Part shown: positions 25,753 to 36,059 of the stretch, piece by piece
How positions within the stretch are numbered: the first letter of the stretch is position 1
Layout of the letters: each line of letters opens with the position of its first letter
Source: Bacteroidales bacterium
Lineage (GTDB): Bacteria; Bacteroidota; Bacteroidia; Bacteroidales; F082
NCBI GenBank assembly: GCA_024400425.1
Contig: JAKSMV010000007.1
Coordinates: 51,405 to 115,404, forward strand
Reading direction: 5' to 3'
DNA: 64,000 bases
Translations under genes and position numbers: made by a program
Notes under the pieces: model-generated
Database searches by the model: none
What the model was told of the DNA's origin: nothing
Seen by the model: only the letters and a program-made list of their open reading frames with translations

Positions 25753-27659
25753 CATTTTTTCTTCAAACTACCATCCTTCGAAAGCAGCAATTCGCCTGAA
25801 TCGACCAAAAACCGGATGGATTCGAGAACCACTTCCTCATTGCGATTGGAACACTGCCGTAGCACCTCTGGCACTGCCATTACATTATCGCTCAAAAGAT
25901 TTCTAAGTTCTTCCTGAACATTCTCATATTCAATAGTTTGATGTCCAGAATGATGCTTCACACAAACATCACAACGGCCACAAGACTGTTTGGTTTTCTC
26001 ATTGAAATAACGCAAAAGCTGCACGCTACGGCACTCATCATCATTCTTCACAAAAGCCTCAACCGCTTTCACGCGTTCTTCAGCATCTCTCTTTCGGTCA
26101 TAATAATTGTCTTTCGACAAATTAAAGTGCTTTGTATCAACAAATTCGGAGAGGAAAAGCAGTTGTGGTTGCGAATTTCGAGGAATGTACGACAAAAAAT
26201 GATATTCATTGAGCTGCTTAAGTTGCTTCACGACCTGCTCAACAGTAAGGTCTGTCTTACGGGCAATGGTTTCTTCGTTAATCTTCACAAAGTCAGTAAG
26301 CAGACCCGGAAGACTTCGAAGCATATACTTAATCAAGGTATCAAACTGCGGATTATTGACTTGAAATCCATACAGTTCATCACGCGACGATTTCACCATC
26401 ACTTTCGATGGTTCGTCGAAGCTATCAGACATGGCGAGAATGCCCTCTTTCTCCAACAATTTGAGTGTATGGAAAACCTCGACAACCGAGAAATTGTAAC
26501 GCTGCGCAAAATCACTCATCACCATTGGATATGACATGTTTTTGCCCGCACCAACCGGAATCTGATAATAGTTACCCAATGCAGTATATATCAGTTTTAT
26601 ACGTTCTAATGGCGGAAAAGATTGCTGTAAGTTTTCGTGCAATTTCTTGACATCGGCATCCGAAACAAGCAAGAAAGCCTCGGCAGGTTGCAAGTCGCGA
26701 CCAGCACGCCCCGCTTCCTGAAAATACGCTTCAATGCTGTCAGGCAAATCCAAGTGAATCACGAGACGGACATCGGGCTTGTCGATACCCATACCGAAAG
26801 CATTGGTAGCCGCAATCACCTTCACGCTTCCTTTCATCCACAAGTCTTGCCTTTGGTCGCGCGTCGTGGCATCAAGGCCGGCATGGTAAAATGTGGCGGA
26901 AACGCCCACCGAGTTGAGCCAATCAGCAATCACTTGCGTACGTTTTCGGTTGCGGACATACACAATAGCACTCCCTGAACGCATGGCTTGCAACTTACGC
27001 AACATGACTCCGTATTTATCAGCTTCATGTATAACATTATAAGTCAAGTTTTTGCGTTCAAAACTACTTTGAAACACATTTCGTTGCTTGAAACCCAGCC
27101 GAAACTGAATGTCATCAACCACTTTGGCGGTAGCCGTGGCCGTTAGTGCCAACACCGGCGTTTTAGGCTTGTACGGACGAATATCTACAATCTTCAAATA
27201 CGGTGGGCGAAAATCGTAGCCCCATTGCGAGATGCAATGCGATTCGTCAACGGCTAACAAGCACACATTCATCATCTTGAACGCCTCGATGAAGGCATCT
27301 GTCTGTAGACGTTCAGGCGACACATAAAGGAATTTGAGTCTTCCGTAAGCGGCCTGATTATAAGCAAGCTCCAGTTCATCGGGATGCATACCCGAATAGA
27401 TGGCTGAAGCAGGAATCCCCTTCTCGACAAGGTGTGCCACTTGGTCTTTCATCAAGGCGATGAGTGGCGTTATGACGATGCAGATGCCTTCCATAGCCAT
27501 GGCGGGCACCTGAAAGCAAATGCTCTTGCCGCCACCCGTGGGCAGAAGTGCCAAGGTATCGCGTCCGCCCATCACAGAATCGACGATGTTTTCCTGCAAG
27601 GGACGAAACGAGGGATAACCCCAATAGCGTTTCAGCACCGACCTTGTTAACTCGCTCAT
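25752..27659 (-). CDS. recQ: ATP-dependent DNA helicase RecQ
   Basis: 635 aa. The SF2 helicase core shows Walker A LLPTGGGKS near residue 36, the DEAH-like box AVDESHCISQWGYDFRP and motif VI GRAGRD. The RecQ-C-terminal zinc site is visible as C..RSVQLLRYF then CGRCDVC, followed by a winged helix; no clear HRDC domain is seen. RecQ unwinds 3'-tailed DNA in recombination and repair. Its ATG overlaps the uvrB stop (ATGA), so uvrB and recQ form a repair operon. Confidence 0.96.
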   Translation of the reverse strand: MSELTRSVLKRYWGYPSFRPLQENIVDSVMGGRDTLALLPTGGGKSICFQVPAMAMEGICIVITPLIALMKDQVAHLVEKGIPASAIYSGMHPDELELAYNQAAYGRLKFLYVSPERLQTDAFIEAFKMMNVCLLAVDESHCISQWGYDFRPPYLKIVDIRPYKPKTPVLALTATATAKVVDDIQFRLGFKQRNVFQSSFERKNLTYNVIHEADKYGVMLRKLQAMRSGSAIVYVRNRKRTQVIADWLNSVGVSATFYHAGLDATTRDQRQDLWMKGSVKVIAATNAFGMGIDKPDVRLVIHLDLPDSIEAYFQEAGRAGRDLQPAEAFLLVSDADVKKLHENLQQSFPPLERIKLIYTALGNYYQIPVGAGKNMSYPMVMSDFAQRYNFSVVEVFHTLKLLEKEGILAMSDSFDEPSKVMVKSSRDELYGFQVNNPQFDTLIKYMLRSLPGLLTDFVKINEETIARKTDLTVEQVVKQLKQLNEYHFLSYIPRNSQPQLLFLSEFVDTKHFNLSKDNYYDRKRDAEERVKAVEAFVKNDDECRSVQLLRYFNEKTKQSCGRCDVCVKHHSGHQTIEYENVQEELRNLLSDNVMAVPEVLRQCSNRNEEVVLESIRFLVDSGELLLSKDGSLKKK

Positions 27660-29671
27660 TGTTTCTTGTTTTTACGTTCTTGCAGCGCAACCATTTCGTC
27701 GCGATATTTCGCAGCATTCAAGAAATCCATCTCCTTCACGGCCTTTTCCATATTCTTCTTCGCCTCGGCAATGGCTTTATCCAGCTCCTTAGGAGTAAAC
27801 AACTTAGCCATACTCTCAGCTGCTGCAGTGGATTTCGCGCCACCTGTACCATATTCTACAGGTGTATTGTTGCCCTTCAAAGTCCCTAACGAGTTGTCGA
27901 TGGCCTTCACAATGGTCTTCGGCACGATGCCATGAGCCTCATTATAAGCTATTTGCTTCGACCTACGGCGAGCCGTTTCATCAATGGTCTTTCGCATCGA
28001 GTCAGTAATGGTATCGGCATACATGATGACCTTACTCTCTGCATTTCGGGCAGCACGGCCCGCGGTTTGTGTCAACGAGCGTTCCGAACGCAAGAAACCT
28101 TCCTTATCGGCATCCAAGATAGCCACGAGACTGACTTCTGGCAAATCCAAACCTTCACGCAACAAATTGACACCCACCAACACATCAAAATCACCCATTC
28201 GCAAGCCCTGCAATATCTCCACACGCTCCATCGTATCGACATCAGAATGGATGTATCTCGTCTTGATTTTCAATCCGTTAAAGTAAGTATTCAGTTCCTC
28301 AGCCATGCGTTTGGTCAACGTGGTGACCAACACGCGTTGGTTTTTCGCAATCACCTTGTGAATCTCGTCAATCAGGTCGTCGACTTGGTTCAAGCTAGGT
28401 CTCACCTCAATAACAGGGTCAAGCAAACCCGTTGGACGGATAAGTTGCTCGACATAAACGCCTTCGCATTGCTGCATCTCGTAATCGGCGGGCGTGGCAC
28501 TAACGTAAATTGTCTGTCCCGTAAGCGATTCGTATTCATCAAATTGTAGCGGACGATTATCCAAAGCCGACGGCAAGCGGAAACCATATTCCACCAAAGT
28601 CTGCTTGCGCGAGCGGTCGCCTCCGTGCATGCCACGGATTTGCGGCACTGTGACGTGGCTTTCATCAATGACGGTAATGAAATCATCTGGGAAGAAATCA
28701 AGAAGACAGAAAGGACGCGTCCCGGGACTACGTCCATCGAAATAGCGCGAGTAATTCTCAATGCCCGAGCAATAGCCCAGTTCCTTCATCATCTCAATAT
28801 CATAATTCACTCTGTCTTCCAAGCGTTTGGCTTCCAACGACTTGCCAATCTCACGGAAATACTCCGCTTGCTTGAACATATCGTCTTGAATCTCAACGAT
28901 GGCCGAATCCATCTTTTCCTTCGAGGTAACAAAAATGTTGGCAGGGAAAATGGTCAGTTCCTCCAGTTCCTCGATACGTCGGCCCGTGGTAGGTTCAAAG
29001 CTTTCCAAACTATCAATTTCGTCATCCCAAAACACGATGCGATAGGCATAGTCGGCATAGGCAGGAAACACATCCATGGTCTCCCCTTTAATGCGGAAAC
29101 GGCCTTGAATGAATTCAATCTCATTGCGTGTATAGAGCGCGCTCACCAAAGTCTTGGCGACATCATCCCGACTCGCTCTTTGTCCCCTTTTCAGGTAAAT
29201 CAAGTTATTGGTAAAGTCAACGGGGTTGCCCAAACCAAAAAGGCACGACACCGACGAAACCACAATAATATCGCGGCGACCCGACATCAAGGCAGTGGTA
29301 GCGGCAAGACGCATCTTGTCGATATCCATATTGATGGCCAAGTCTTTCTCGATATAGGTGTTGGTGGCGGGTATAAAGGCTTCAGGCTGATAGTAGTCGT
29401 AGTACGAAACGAAATATTCCACCGCATTTTCTGGGAAGAACTGCTTAAACTCGCCATAAAGTTGGGCCGCCAAAGTCTTGTTGTGACTCAAAATCAAAGC
29501 CGGACGGTTCAACTGTGCAAGCACATTGGCGATGGTGAAGGTTTTTCCCGAACCAGTAACGCCGAGCAAAGTCTGGGCACGGTCACCTCGATTGATACCC
29601 TCAACGAGTTGACGGATGGCTTCTGGCTGGTCGCCCGTAGGTTGAAAATCAGAGACTAACTTGAAATTCAT
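27656..29671 (-). CDS. uvrB: Excinuclease ABC subunit B
   Basis: 671 aa. UvrB is the damage-verifying helicase-like subunit of nucleotide excision repair. Walker A GVTGSGKT is near residue 40, the beta-hairpin region begins YYDYYQPEAF, and the C-terminal UVR motif (MEKAVKEMDFLNAAKYRDEM) binds UvrC. The start at 29671 (MNFKLVSDFQPTGDQP) is chosen because a -7 box at 29700-29707 lies downstream of the longer in-frame ATG at 29710. It is cotranscribed with recQ. Confidence 0.97.
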   Translation of the reverse strand: MNFKLVSDFQPTGDQPEAIRQLVEGINRGDRAQTLLGVTGSGKTFTIANVLAQLNRPALILSHNKTLAAQLYGEFKQFFPENAVEYFVSYYDYYQPEAFIPATNTYIEKDLAINMDIDKMRLAATTALMSGRRDIIVVSSVSCLFGLGNPVDFTNNLIYLKRGQRASRDDVAKTLVSALYTRNEIEFIQGRFRIKGETMDVFPAYADYAYRIVFWDDEIDSLESFEPTTGRRIEELEELTIFPANIFVTSKEKMDSAIVEIQDDMFKQAEYFREIGKSLEAKRLEDRVNYDIEMMKELGYCSGIENYSRYFDGRSPGTRPFCLLDFFPDDFITVIDESHVTVPQIRGMHGGDRSRKQTLVEYGFRLPSALDNRPLQFDEYESLTGQTIYVSATPADYEMQQCEGVYVEQLIRPTGLLDPVIEVRPSLNQVDDLIDEIHKVIAKNQRVLVTTLTKRMAEELNTYFNGLKIKTRYIHSDVDTMERVEILQGLRMGDFDVLVGVNLLREGLDLPEVSLVAILDADKEGFLRSERSLTQTAGRAARNAESKVIMYADTITDSMRKTIDETARRRSKQIAYNEAHGIVPKTIVKAIDNSLGTLKGNNTPVEYGTGGAKSTAAAESMAKLFTPKELDKAIAEAKKNMEKAVKEMDFLNAAKYRDEMVALQERKNKKQ

Positions 29672-29699
29672 GAGATGGACAAATCTTTTTTCAGTGTTG

Positions 29700-29707
29700 C
29701 AAAAGTA
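29700..29707 (-). promoter_or_regulatory. -7 promoter element of uvrB-recQ
   Basis: Reads TACTTTTG on the minus strand, 28 bp upstream of the uvrB ATG at 29671, just beyond the rplT terminator. Confidence 0.65.
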
Positions 29708-29710
29708 CAC

Positions 29711-29745
29711 AAAAAAAGAGAACGCTACCCGTTGGCAGCGTTCTC
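29711..29745 (-). terminator. Terminator of thrS-infC-rpmI-rplT operon
   Basis: GAGAACGCT and AGCGTTCTC arms (29718-29745) with a 10-nt interior/loop (ACCCGTTGGC), followed on the minus strand by T7. Confidence 0.88.
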
Positions 29746-29772
29746 AATCCTGTTATCGTTGCAAGAAACGGT

Positions 29773-30117
29773 TTATTTCACCTTTTCGACGATAGCCTTG
29801 AAAGCTTCTGGATTGTTCAGGGCGAGGTCGGCCAACACCTTGCGGTTGATGTCGATGCCTGCCTTGTTCAGCTTATCCATGAATACGCTATACGACATAT
29901 CGTATTCGCGGACGGCTGCATTGATACGGACAATCCAAAGAGCGCGGAATTCGCGTTTCTTGTTTCTTCTGTCGCGATAAGCATAAGTTTGACCCTTTTC
30001 GTAAGAGTTCTTCGCCACAGTCCACACGTTCTTTCTCGTGCTGAACTGACCTTTGGTCTTCTTCAGGATTTTCTTGCGTCTGGCTCTTGAAGCCACTGCA
30101 TTGACTGATCTTGTCAT
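29773..30117 (-). CDS. rplT: 50S ribosomal protein L20
   Basis: 114 aa, with the long basic N-terminal helix ([21 protein letters not shown]) and the globular RNA-binding C-domain. L20 is needed early in 50S assembly and represses its own operon in some bacteria. Last gene of the infC-rpmI-rplT group, followed by a strong terminator. Confidence 0.97.
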   Translation of the reverse strand: MTRSVNAVASRARRKKILKKTKGQFSTRKNVWTVAKNSYEKGQTYAYRDRRNKKREFRALWIVRINAAVREYDMSYSVFMDKLNKAGIDINRKVLADLALNNPEAFKAIVEKVK

Positions 30118-30196
30118 TTTTTAATTCGTTTTTCGTCCAGCGCCTCGCTCCTTTTCGAGAACTTTTCTGCTGAGACAAAGTTAAACATTGTGTTAA

Positions 30197-30391
30197 TTAC
30201 AGTTGAAGCATTTGTTTCAGAACCTTTTCGTCAGCCTTCTCTACGATGGCGGTGTGGTCAAGGTTACGTTTTCTCTTCTGGCTTTTCTTGGTCAGGATGT
30301 GGCCATGATAAGCATGCTTCCTCTTCAGTTTACCGGAACCCGTCAATTGGAAACGTTTTTTGGCGCCGGAATTTGACTTCATTTTTGGCAT
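30197..30391 (-). CDS. rpmI: 50S ribosomal protein L35
   Basis: 64 aa, with the characteristic [24 protein letters not shown] start and the [12 protein letters not shown] segment. It lies between infC and rplT in the universal order. Confidence 0.97.
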   Translation of the reverse strand: MPKMKSNSGAKKRFQLTGSGKLKRKHAYHGHILTKKSQKRKRNLDHTAIVEKADEKVLKQMLQL

Positions 30392-30426
30392 TGTGAAAAA
30401 TTTTAATTTAATTATTTAAAAATGAG

Positions 30427-30996
30427 TTATTTCTTAGTCGATTTAGGAGCTATCACCATCATCATTCGCTTGCCTTCGAGTTTTGGCATGGCTTCCACCT
30501 TACCTAATTCTTCGAGCTCTTGAGCGAACTTCAGCAGCATAATCTCGCCCTGGTCCTTATAGACGATTGAACGGCCTTTGAAGAATACTTCCACCTTCAC
30601 CTTCGAGCCTTCTTGCAGGAAGCGCTTGGCGTGGTTGAGCTTGAATTCGAAGTCATGTTCGTCAGTTTGGGGTCCGAGTCGGATTTCCTTCACGACGACC
30701 TTGACGGCTTTGGCCTTCTGCTCTTTCAGCTTCTTCTTCTGGTCGAAGACGAACTTCTTGTAGTCCATAGCCTTGCAAACCGGAGGGTTGGCTTCGGCAT
30801 TGATTTCCACCAAGTCAACGCCGAGTTCTTCAACGATTCTCAGTGCTTCCTTGATAGGATAAATGTTGTTATCAACGCCTTCGCCCACCAATCTCACCAT
30901 CGGAGCCTTGATTTGCTCGTTGATGCGATGTTGCGCTTCGTCTTTGTCTTTGCTAGGCTTTTGCTGAGGCCTAGGCTTTTGCGGAATCTGTGCTAT
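30427..30996 (-). CDS. infC: Translation initiation factor IF-3 (probable AUA start)
   Basis: 189 aa if started at ATA 30996-30994. The first ATG (30900) would cut off the conserved HRINEQIKAP segment, which is clearly encoded upstream in the same frame; the frame closes at TAG 31011-31009. AGGAG at 31010-31006 on the minus strand is 9 nt from the ATA, whereas the other candidate, ATT at 30987, is 18 nt away. IF-3 genes commonly use AUU or similar rare starts for autoregulation, since IF-3 itself rejects them. Domains: N-domain with RLVGEG and C-domain with EIRLGPQTDEHDFEFKLNHAKRFL. Part of thrS-infC-rpmI-rplT. Confidence 0.93.
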   Translation of the reverse strand: MAQIPQKPRPQQKPSKDKDEAQHRINEQIKAPMVRLVGEGVDNNIYPIKEALRIVEELGVDLVEINAEANPPVCKAMDYKKFVFDQKKKLKEQKAKAVKVVVKEIRLGPQTDEHDFEFKLNHAKRFLQEGSKVKVEVFFKGRSIVYKDQGEIMLLKFAQELEELGKVEAMPKLEGKRMMMVIAPKSTKK

Positions 30997-31034
30997 AGTT
31001 TTAGTCTCCTATATTAATTAATAATGTGCGATTC

Positions 31035-32975
31035 TTATCGCTTTTCCTGTTCTTCTTTGACTTGCTTTACAATCATCTCGGCGAAGGCTTCGGTGCTCAT
31101 GCTGCCCAAGTCAACCTGACCGTGGCGACGCACTGACACGCTGTTTTCAGCTTCTTCCTTTTCACCGACGATGAGCATGTAAGGATATTTCTTCATTTCT
31201 GCATCGCGGATCTTACGACCGATTTTCTCGTTACGCTCGTCAATGAGGGCGCGAATATCGGACTTTTTCAGATACGATTGCAAATTTTGTGCAAAATTCA
31301 TGTATTTTTCGCTCACAGGGAGGATTATGACCTGGTCAGGAGCCAGCCAAAGCGGGAATTCGCCAGCGCAGTGCTCAAGCAGAACGGCCACAAAACGCTC
31401 CATCGAACCGAATGGTGCGCGGTGAACCATCACCGGACGGTGCTTTTCGTTGTCGGCACCGATATAGCTAAGGCCGAAACGTTCTGGCAGGTTGTAATCC
31501 ACTTGGATGGTGCCGAGTTGCCACTTACGGCCGAGGGCATCCTTCACCATGAAGTCGAGCTTAGGACCATAGAAGGCAGCTTCGCCATATTCGACATGAG
31601 CCGGCAGACCTTTCTCGATGCATGCCTCCTGGATGGCGGCTTCGGCCTTGGCCCAGTTTTCATCCGTACCCACATACTTCTCATGGTCGTTAGGGTCGCG
31701 GAGCGATATTTGAGCTTCAAAGTTCTTGAAATCAAGGGCCTTGAAGATGATTTCGATGATTTCCATCACGCGGATGAACTCGTCTTTCACCTGGTCGGGA
31801 CGGCAGAAGATGTGAGCATCGTCTTGAGTGAACGAGCGCACGCGAGTCAAGCCGTGGAGTTCGCCGCTTTGTTCGTAACGATACACCGTACCAAATTCAG
31901 CGATGCGGACAGGCATATCTTTATATGAACGAGGTTTCCACTTGAAGATCTGGCAGTGGTGAGGGCAATTCATCGGCTTCAGCAGATATTCCTCACCTTC
32001 TTCAGGAGTGGTGATAGGACGGAAGCTGTCGGCGCCATAGTGGTCCCAGTGACCCGAAGTCACATAGAGTTGCTTGCCACCAATATGTGGAGTGATGACT
32101 TGCTCGTAGCCATATTCTTGCTGGATCTTTGTCAGATAGTCTTGCAGACGCAGACGCAGAGCAGTGCCTTTTGGCAGCCAGATTGGGAGACCTTTACCCA
32201 CTAAGTCGTTGAACATGAAGAGTTCAAGTTCACGGCCGAGTTTGCGGTGGTCACGTTTCTTGGCTTCTTCGAGGAGAACGAGATATTCGTCCAGTTCCTT
32301 CTGCTTCGGGAAGGTGATACCATAAACGCGAGTCAGCTGCTTGCGCTTCTCATCGCCACGCCAGTAAGCGCCGGCCAATGAGGTCAGCTTCACGGCCTTG
32401 ATGAAACTCGTGTTCGGGATGTGTGGACCACGGCAGAGGTCGGTAAACTCACCATTCTTATAATAGGTGATGGTACCGTCTTCCAGTTCGCTGATCAACT
32501 CAACCTTATACTCATCTCCCTTATCCTGGAAATGCTTCAATGCATCGGCTTTGCACACATCGACGCGCTCGAAGACTTGCTTTTGGCGAGCCAATTCAAG
32601 CATCTTCTTCTCGATGTTGACAAGGTCGGCTTCGGTAAGGGTAATGTCGCCCGTATCGATGTCATAATAGAAACCATTGTCGATGGCCGGACCGATACCG
32701 AACTTCACACCTTTATATAATTGCTCGATGGCAGCGGCCATCAAGTGGGCTGACGAGTGCCACATGGCGGCTTTACCTTCGGGATCATCCCAAGTGAAAA
32801 GTTGGATTTCAGCATCCTCGCTGATGGCGCGGGTAGCATCCCACATCTTGCCATTCACTTTGGCAGCCAACACGTTACGAGCCAAGCCTTCGCTAATGCT
32901 CTTGGCGATATCCAACGGCGAAACGCCGGCTTCATACTGTCTGACACTCTGGTCAGGGAAGGTTATGTTAATCAT
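31035..32975 (-). CDS. thrS: Threonyl-tRNA synthetase
   Basis: 646 aa. The N-terminal TGS domain is followed by an editing domain ([14 protein letters not shown]), a class II catalytic core ([15 protein letters not shown] with the zinc-binding Cys, and [15 protein letters not shown] as motif 3) and an anticodon-binding domain. The start [11 protein letters not shown] at 32975 is preferred; an ATG 12 bp upstream (32987) is also downstream of the -7 box and cannot be excluded. The longer frame to 33104 begins before the promoter and is rejected. First gene of the operon with infC. Confidence 0.96.
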   Translation of the reverse strand: MINITFPDQSVRQYEAGVSPLDIAKSISEGLARNVLAAKVNGKMWDATRAISEDAEIQLFTWDDPEGKAAMWHSSAHLMAAAIEQLYKGVKFGIGPAIDNGFYYDIDTGDITLTEADLVNIEKKMLELARQKQVFERVDVCKADALKHFQDKGDEYKVELISELEDGTITYYKNGEFTDLCRGPHIPNTSFIKAVKLTSLAGAYWRGDEKRKQLTRVYGITFPKQKELDEYLVLLEEAKKRDHRKLGRELELFMFNDLVGKGLPIWLPKGTALRLRLQDYLTKIQQEYGYEQVITPHIGGKQLYVTSGHWDHYGADSFRPITTPEEGEEYLLKPMNCPHHCQIFKWKPRSYKDMPVRIAEFGTVYRYEQSGELHGLTRVRSFTQDDAHIFCRPDQVKDEFIRVMEIIEIIFKALDFKNFEAQISLRDPNDHEKYVGTDENWAKAEAAIQEACIEKGLPAHVEYGEAAFYGPKLDFMVKDALGRKWQLGTIQVDYNLPERFGLSYIGADNEKHRPVMVHRAPFGSMERFVAVLLEHCAGEFPLWLAPDQVIILPVSEKYMNFAQNLQSYLKKSDIRALIDERNEKIGRKIRDAEMKKYPYMLIVGEKEEAENSVSVRRHGQVDLGSMSTEAFAEMIVKQVKEEQEKR

Positions 32976-33001
32976 AGAATTACCCATTTTGAAAACGGCT
33001 G

Positions 33002-33009
33002 CAAAAGTA
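33002..33009 (-). promoter_or_regulatory. -7 promoter element of thrS operon
   Basis: Reads TACTTTTG on the minus strand, 26 bp upstream of ATG 32975 and 14 bp upstream of ATG 32987. Confidence 0.65.
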
Positions 33010-33113
33010 CGATTTTTTTTGACACGAAACACTTTGTTTTTGAGATTATTGAAAAAATTTGCTCCTACTTCAATTTGGGTAAAAAAAACGCACGGAAAAT
33101 CCATATAAACCTC

Positions 33114-33121
33114 TATCTTTG
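33114..33121 (+). promoter_or_regulatory. -7 promoter element of C10 protease gene
   Basis: TATCTTTG, 36 bp before the ATG at 33158. Confidence 0.6.
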
Positions 33122-33157
33122 CGCAAATTTTGATTACGACAATTTCAATTCACACCT

Positions 33158-36025
33158 ATGAAACGCATCTATATCTTTCTGTTTTTAAGTTTATTATGCT
33201 TCACTGCCAACGCACAGCAAACCATCACTGAACAACAAGCACGCGAAACGGCGAAGGCCTTCGCGAAGACACAACAAGGATTCCGCACTAACGAACTGCA
33301 ACTCGTTGAGCAATCCAACATCTTTATTTTCTCGACAGGACGAAACGGTTTCGTCATCGTTTCGGGCAACACTGTACTTCCGCCCATCCTCGCCTACTCT
33401 ACCGAGAACGATTTTCCGAGTTTGGAAAATGCCCCCGACAACGTGAAGCAATGGATTCAGCACTATTCCGACATGATTGACTTTGCCGTTGAGAGCGGAA
33501 TCCAACCCGAGCCGCAAATACAACAACTTTGGAACGATGCCGAACAAGGCATCTTCGCTTCAAAAGGCACTAAGAATGTGAATCCTTTGGTAAGCACACG
33601 CTGGAACCAAGACTGCTATTACAACGAATACTGCCCTGAAGACCACAGCGGTTGGGGCTGGTGGGGTGCTCCGTGCCAACACGCCTACGCCGGCTGCGTA
33701 GCATGCGCCATGGCCCAAGTGATGAAATACTGGGACTATCCCCAACAAGGTTTCGGGTCGCACAGCTACACCCACAGCACCTACGGCGTGCAAAGTGCCG
33801 ACTTTGGCGCTACCACTTACCACTGGGACGACATGCCTACCGAAATCTACGACAGCAACGATGCCATAGCCACTTTAATGTACCACTGCGGCGTGAGCGT
33901 CGATATGAACTACGGTCCCGACGGCAGCGGTGCCATGTCGAAAGACGTGGAGACCGCCATGCGGACCTATTTTGGCTATTGTGGCGCCAAATATCGCGAG
34001 AAGTCACAATTCAGCGATGCCACATGGATTGTCCTTCTCAAAGCCGAACTCGACCAAGCCCATCCTATCTATTACTCCGGAAGCAACGGCGAGAGCGGCC
34101 ACGCCTTCGTTTGCGACGGCTACGACGACAACGACCGGATGCACTTCAACTTCGGCTGGAGCGGTTCGAGCGATGGTTACTATACCCTCTACGATGTAAA
34201 CGGCTTCAGCAACAACCAAGCCGCCGTGATGAACATCTATCCCATGGACATCCATGCCGATGCCAACGGAATCATCTACGTTGCCCCCGACGGCGAAGGC
34301 AACGGCTCGTCGTGGGACGAGGCCACCTCACTCCTTCACTATGCCACCTTCCGTTCCACCCAAGGCGTACGCATCTGGGTCAAGAAAGGAACCTACACCG
34401 GCGATGACACTGACAGCATCTCGGCCTTCCAAATCTGCGCAGGCAACATGGTGTATGGCGGCTTCAACGGCGACGAGACTCCCGATTTCGACCTCGGCCA
34501 ACGCGACTTTGCCAAAAACACAACCATACTCGATGGACAAAACATCAAGCGCGTGCTTAACCAAGCCGACACCTTCACCGCCGGCACCGCAGCTATCTGG
34601 GACGGCTTCACCATCCAGAACGGAGCCACGGGGTCAGGCGCTGGAGCCTACCTCAGCAACTACATGACCCTGTCGAACTGCGAGATACGCAACAACAACG
34701 CCAACATCTACGGCGGCGGCATCTATGTGAACTCAACTGGTGGCACCGTGCATACCTTCATCTCCAACTGCAAAATCACAGGCAACACCACTTCGATGGG
34801 CGCTGGCGTGTGTGACCGACTTGGCGCCACCTACACCAACTGCATCATCGCCAACAACACCTCCTCGACCAAAGGCGGAGGCATTTACATCTATTCCAAT
34901 GCGGAACCCGTGTTAAAAGGCTGCCTCATCAGCAACAACACGGCCAACGATGGCGCCGCAATGTACGCTCGTGGCAAATTCACAGCCACCAACTGCACCG
35001 TCGTGATGAACGAGGCCATCGATGCGAATGGCGGCATCTTCAACGAAAACAGACACAACAGATACACTAACTGCATCATCTGGGGTAATGTGGCAAAAGG
35101 ACAACCCAACCAAGTCAGCGGCGAAAGCGATTACGAATATTGCGCCGTGCAAGGCGGCATCAGCGAAGGCACGACCAACCAAGTCATCGACCTTGCTGAC
35201 GACAACGACGGCACCGAGCCCGGCAACTTCATCCGTTTCGTCCAACCTGCCGAAGGCTACGGCGCATCCTATGCCCAAGCCGACTGGAGCCTCATGCCTC
35301 GCAGCATCGTCCTTAATGCTGGCAAGCCCAACACAACAGGTCTAGCCACCAACGACCTCGACGGGAATCCTCGTCTGCAAAATGGCCGTATCGAAATAGG
35401 CGCCTACGAAAGTTGCTCGCCACTCTTCGTCAAGGAAGAAAACGTTTGCAGCGATTCCTATAATTTCAATGGCACAATCCTTTACGAACCAGGATATTAC
35501 ACGACAACCTACCCAACTTCAAGTTGCGACAGCGTGGTAGGACTCCACCTCGACTTCTCCGCCTCAACGATGGAAATGCTCCTCGAAGGTGACACGCTTA
35601 TCAACCTCGGCGAAAACGCCACTCTGACCGCTTCGGGAGCCGACACCTACGTTTGGTCAACGGGAGAAACTACCCAAACTATCACCGTGGCACCAACAAG
35701 CACGACCACCTATTACGTGACCGGCTACAACGCCGAAGGTTGCTCAGCACAAGCCGAAATCACCGTGAAGGTTAAGACTTCTGGCATTGAGGAAAACAGC
35801 ATGGAGGCCAAACTTTATCCTAATCCAACACAAGGTTACCTCACAATTGAAGCCATTGGAATGCAACATATTAGCATCCACAACGTCATCGGGCAAATGG
35901 TCTTCGATGCCACGACAGATAGCGACAATACGACCATCGACATGACTCAGTTTGGCAACGGCATCTACACAGTACGCATCGCCACCAACGATGGCACTTG
36001 TGTGAAACGCGTATGCGTGGAATGA
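33158..36025 (+). CDS. T9SS-exported C10 (streptopain-like) cysteine protease with beta-helix
   Basis: 955 aa. A signal peptide (to about 20, ANAQ) precedes an inhibitory Spi-type propeptide (about 20-140). The C10 peptidase has Cys in AGCVACAMAQVM (about 178) and His in SGHAFVCDGY (about 314). Residues about 370-740 contain right-handed beta-helix repeats (NCEIRNNNANIYGGGIY-like rungs); an Ig-like segment with TYVWSTGETTQTI and a T9SS type A sorting domain (KLYPNPTQG...) complete it. The protein resembles the interpain/streptopain group of oral and gut Bacteroidales; the beta-helix could bind glycans or host proteins. The next gene encodes another T9SS cargo 34 bp downstream. Confidence 0.92.
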   Translation: MKRIYIFLFLSLLCFTANAQQTITEQQARETAKAFAKTQQGFRTNELQLVEQSNIFIFSTGRNGFVIVSGNTVLPPILAYSTENDFPSLENAPDNVKQWIQHYSDMIDFAVESGIQPEPQIQQLWNDAEQGIFASKGTKNVNPLVSTRWNQDCYYNEYCPEDHSGWGWWGAPCQHAYAGCVACAMAQVMKYWDYPQQGFGSHSYTHSTYGVQSADFGATTYHWDDMPTEIYDSNDAIATLMYHCGVSVDMNYGPDGSGAMSKDVETAMRTYFGYCGAKYREKSQFSDATWIVLLKAELDQAHPIYYSGSNGESGHAFVCDGYDDNDRMHFNFGWSGSSDGYYTLYDVNGFSNNQAAVMNIYPMDIHADANGIIYVAPDGEGNGSSWDEATSLLHYATFRSTQGVRIWVKKGTYTGDDTDSISAFQICAGNMVYGGFNGDETPDFDLGQRDFAKNTTILDGQNIKRVLNQADTFTAGTAAIWDGFTIQNGATGSGAGAYLSNYMTLSNCEIRNNNANIYGGGIYVNSTGGTVHTFISNCKITGNTTSMGAGVCDRLGATYTNCIIANNTSSTKGGGIYIYSNAEPVLKGCLISNNTANDGAAMYARGKFTATNCTVVMNEAIDANGGIFNENRHNRYTNCIIWGNVAKGQPNQVSGESDYEYCAVQGGISEGTTNQVIDLADDNDGTEPGNFIRFVQPAEGYGASYAQADWSLMPRSIVLNAGKPNTTGLATNDLDGNPRLQNGRIEIGAYESCSPLFVKEENVCSDSYNFNGTILYEPGYYTTTYPTSSCDSVVGLHLDFSASTMEMLLEGDTLINLGENATLTASGADTYVWSTGETTQTITVAPTSTTTYYVTGYNAEGCSAQAEITVKVKTSGIEENSMEAKLYPNPTQGYLTIEAIGMQHISIHNVIGQMVFDATTDSDNTTIDMTQFGNGIYTVRIATNDGTCVKRVCVE

Positions 36026-36059
36026 CAAACAGCGACAAATCATATTAAAGCCACACACG

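Noticed and set aside
32976..33104. 43-residue N-terminal extension of ThrS
   Set aside because: The -7 box lies inside it, and the standard TGS start begins at 32975.
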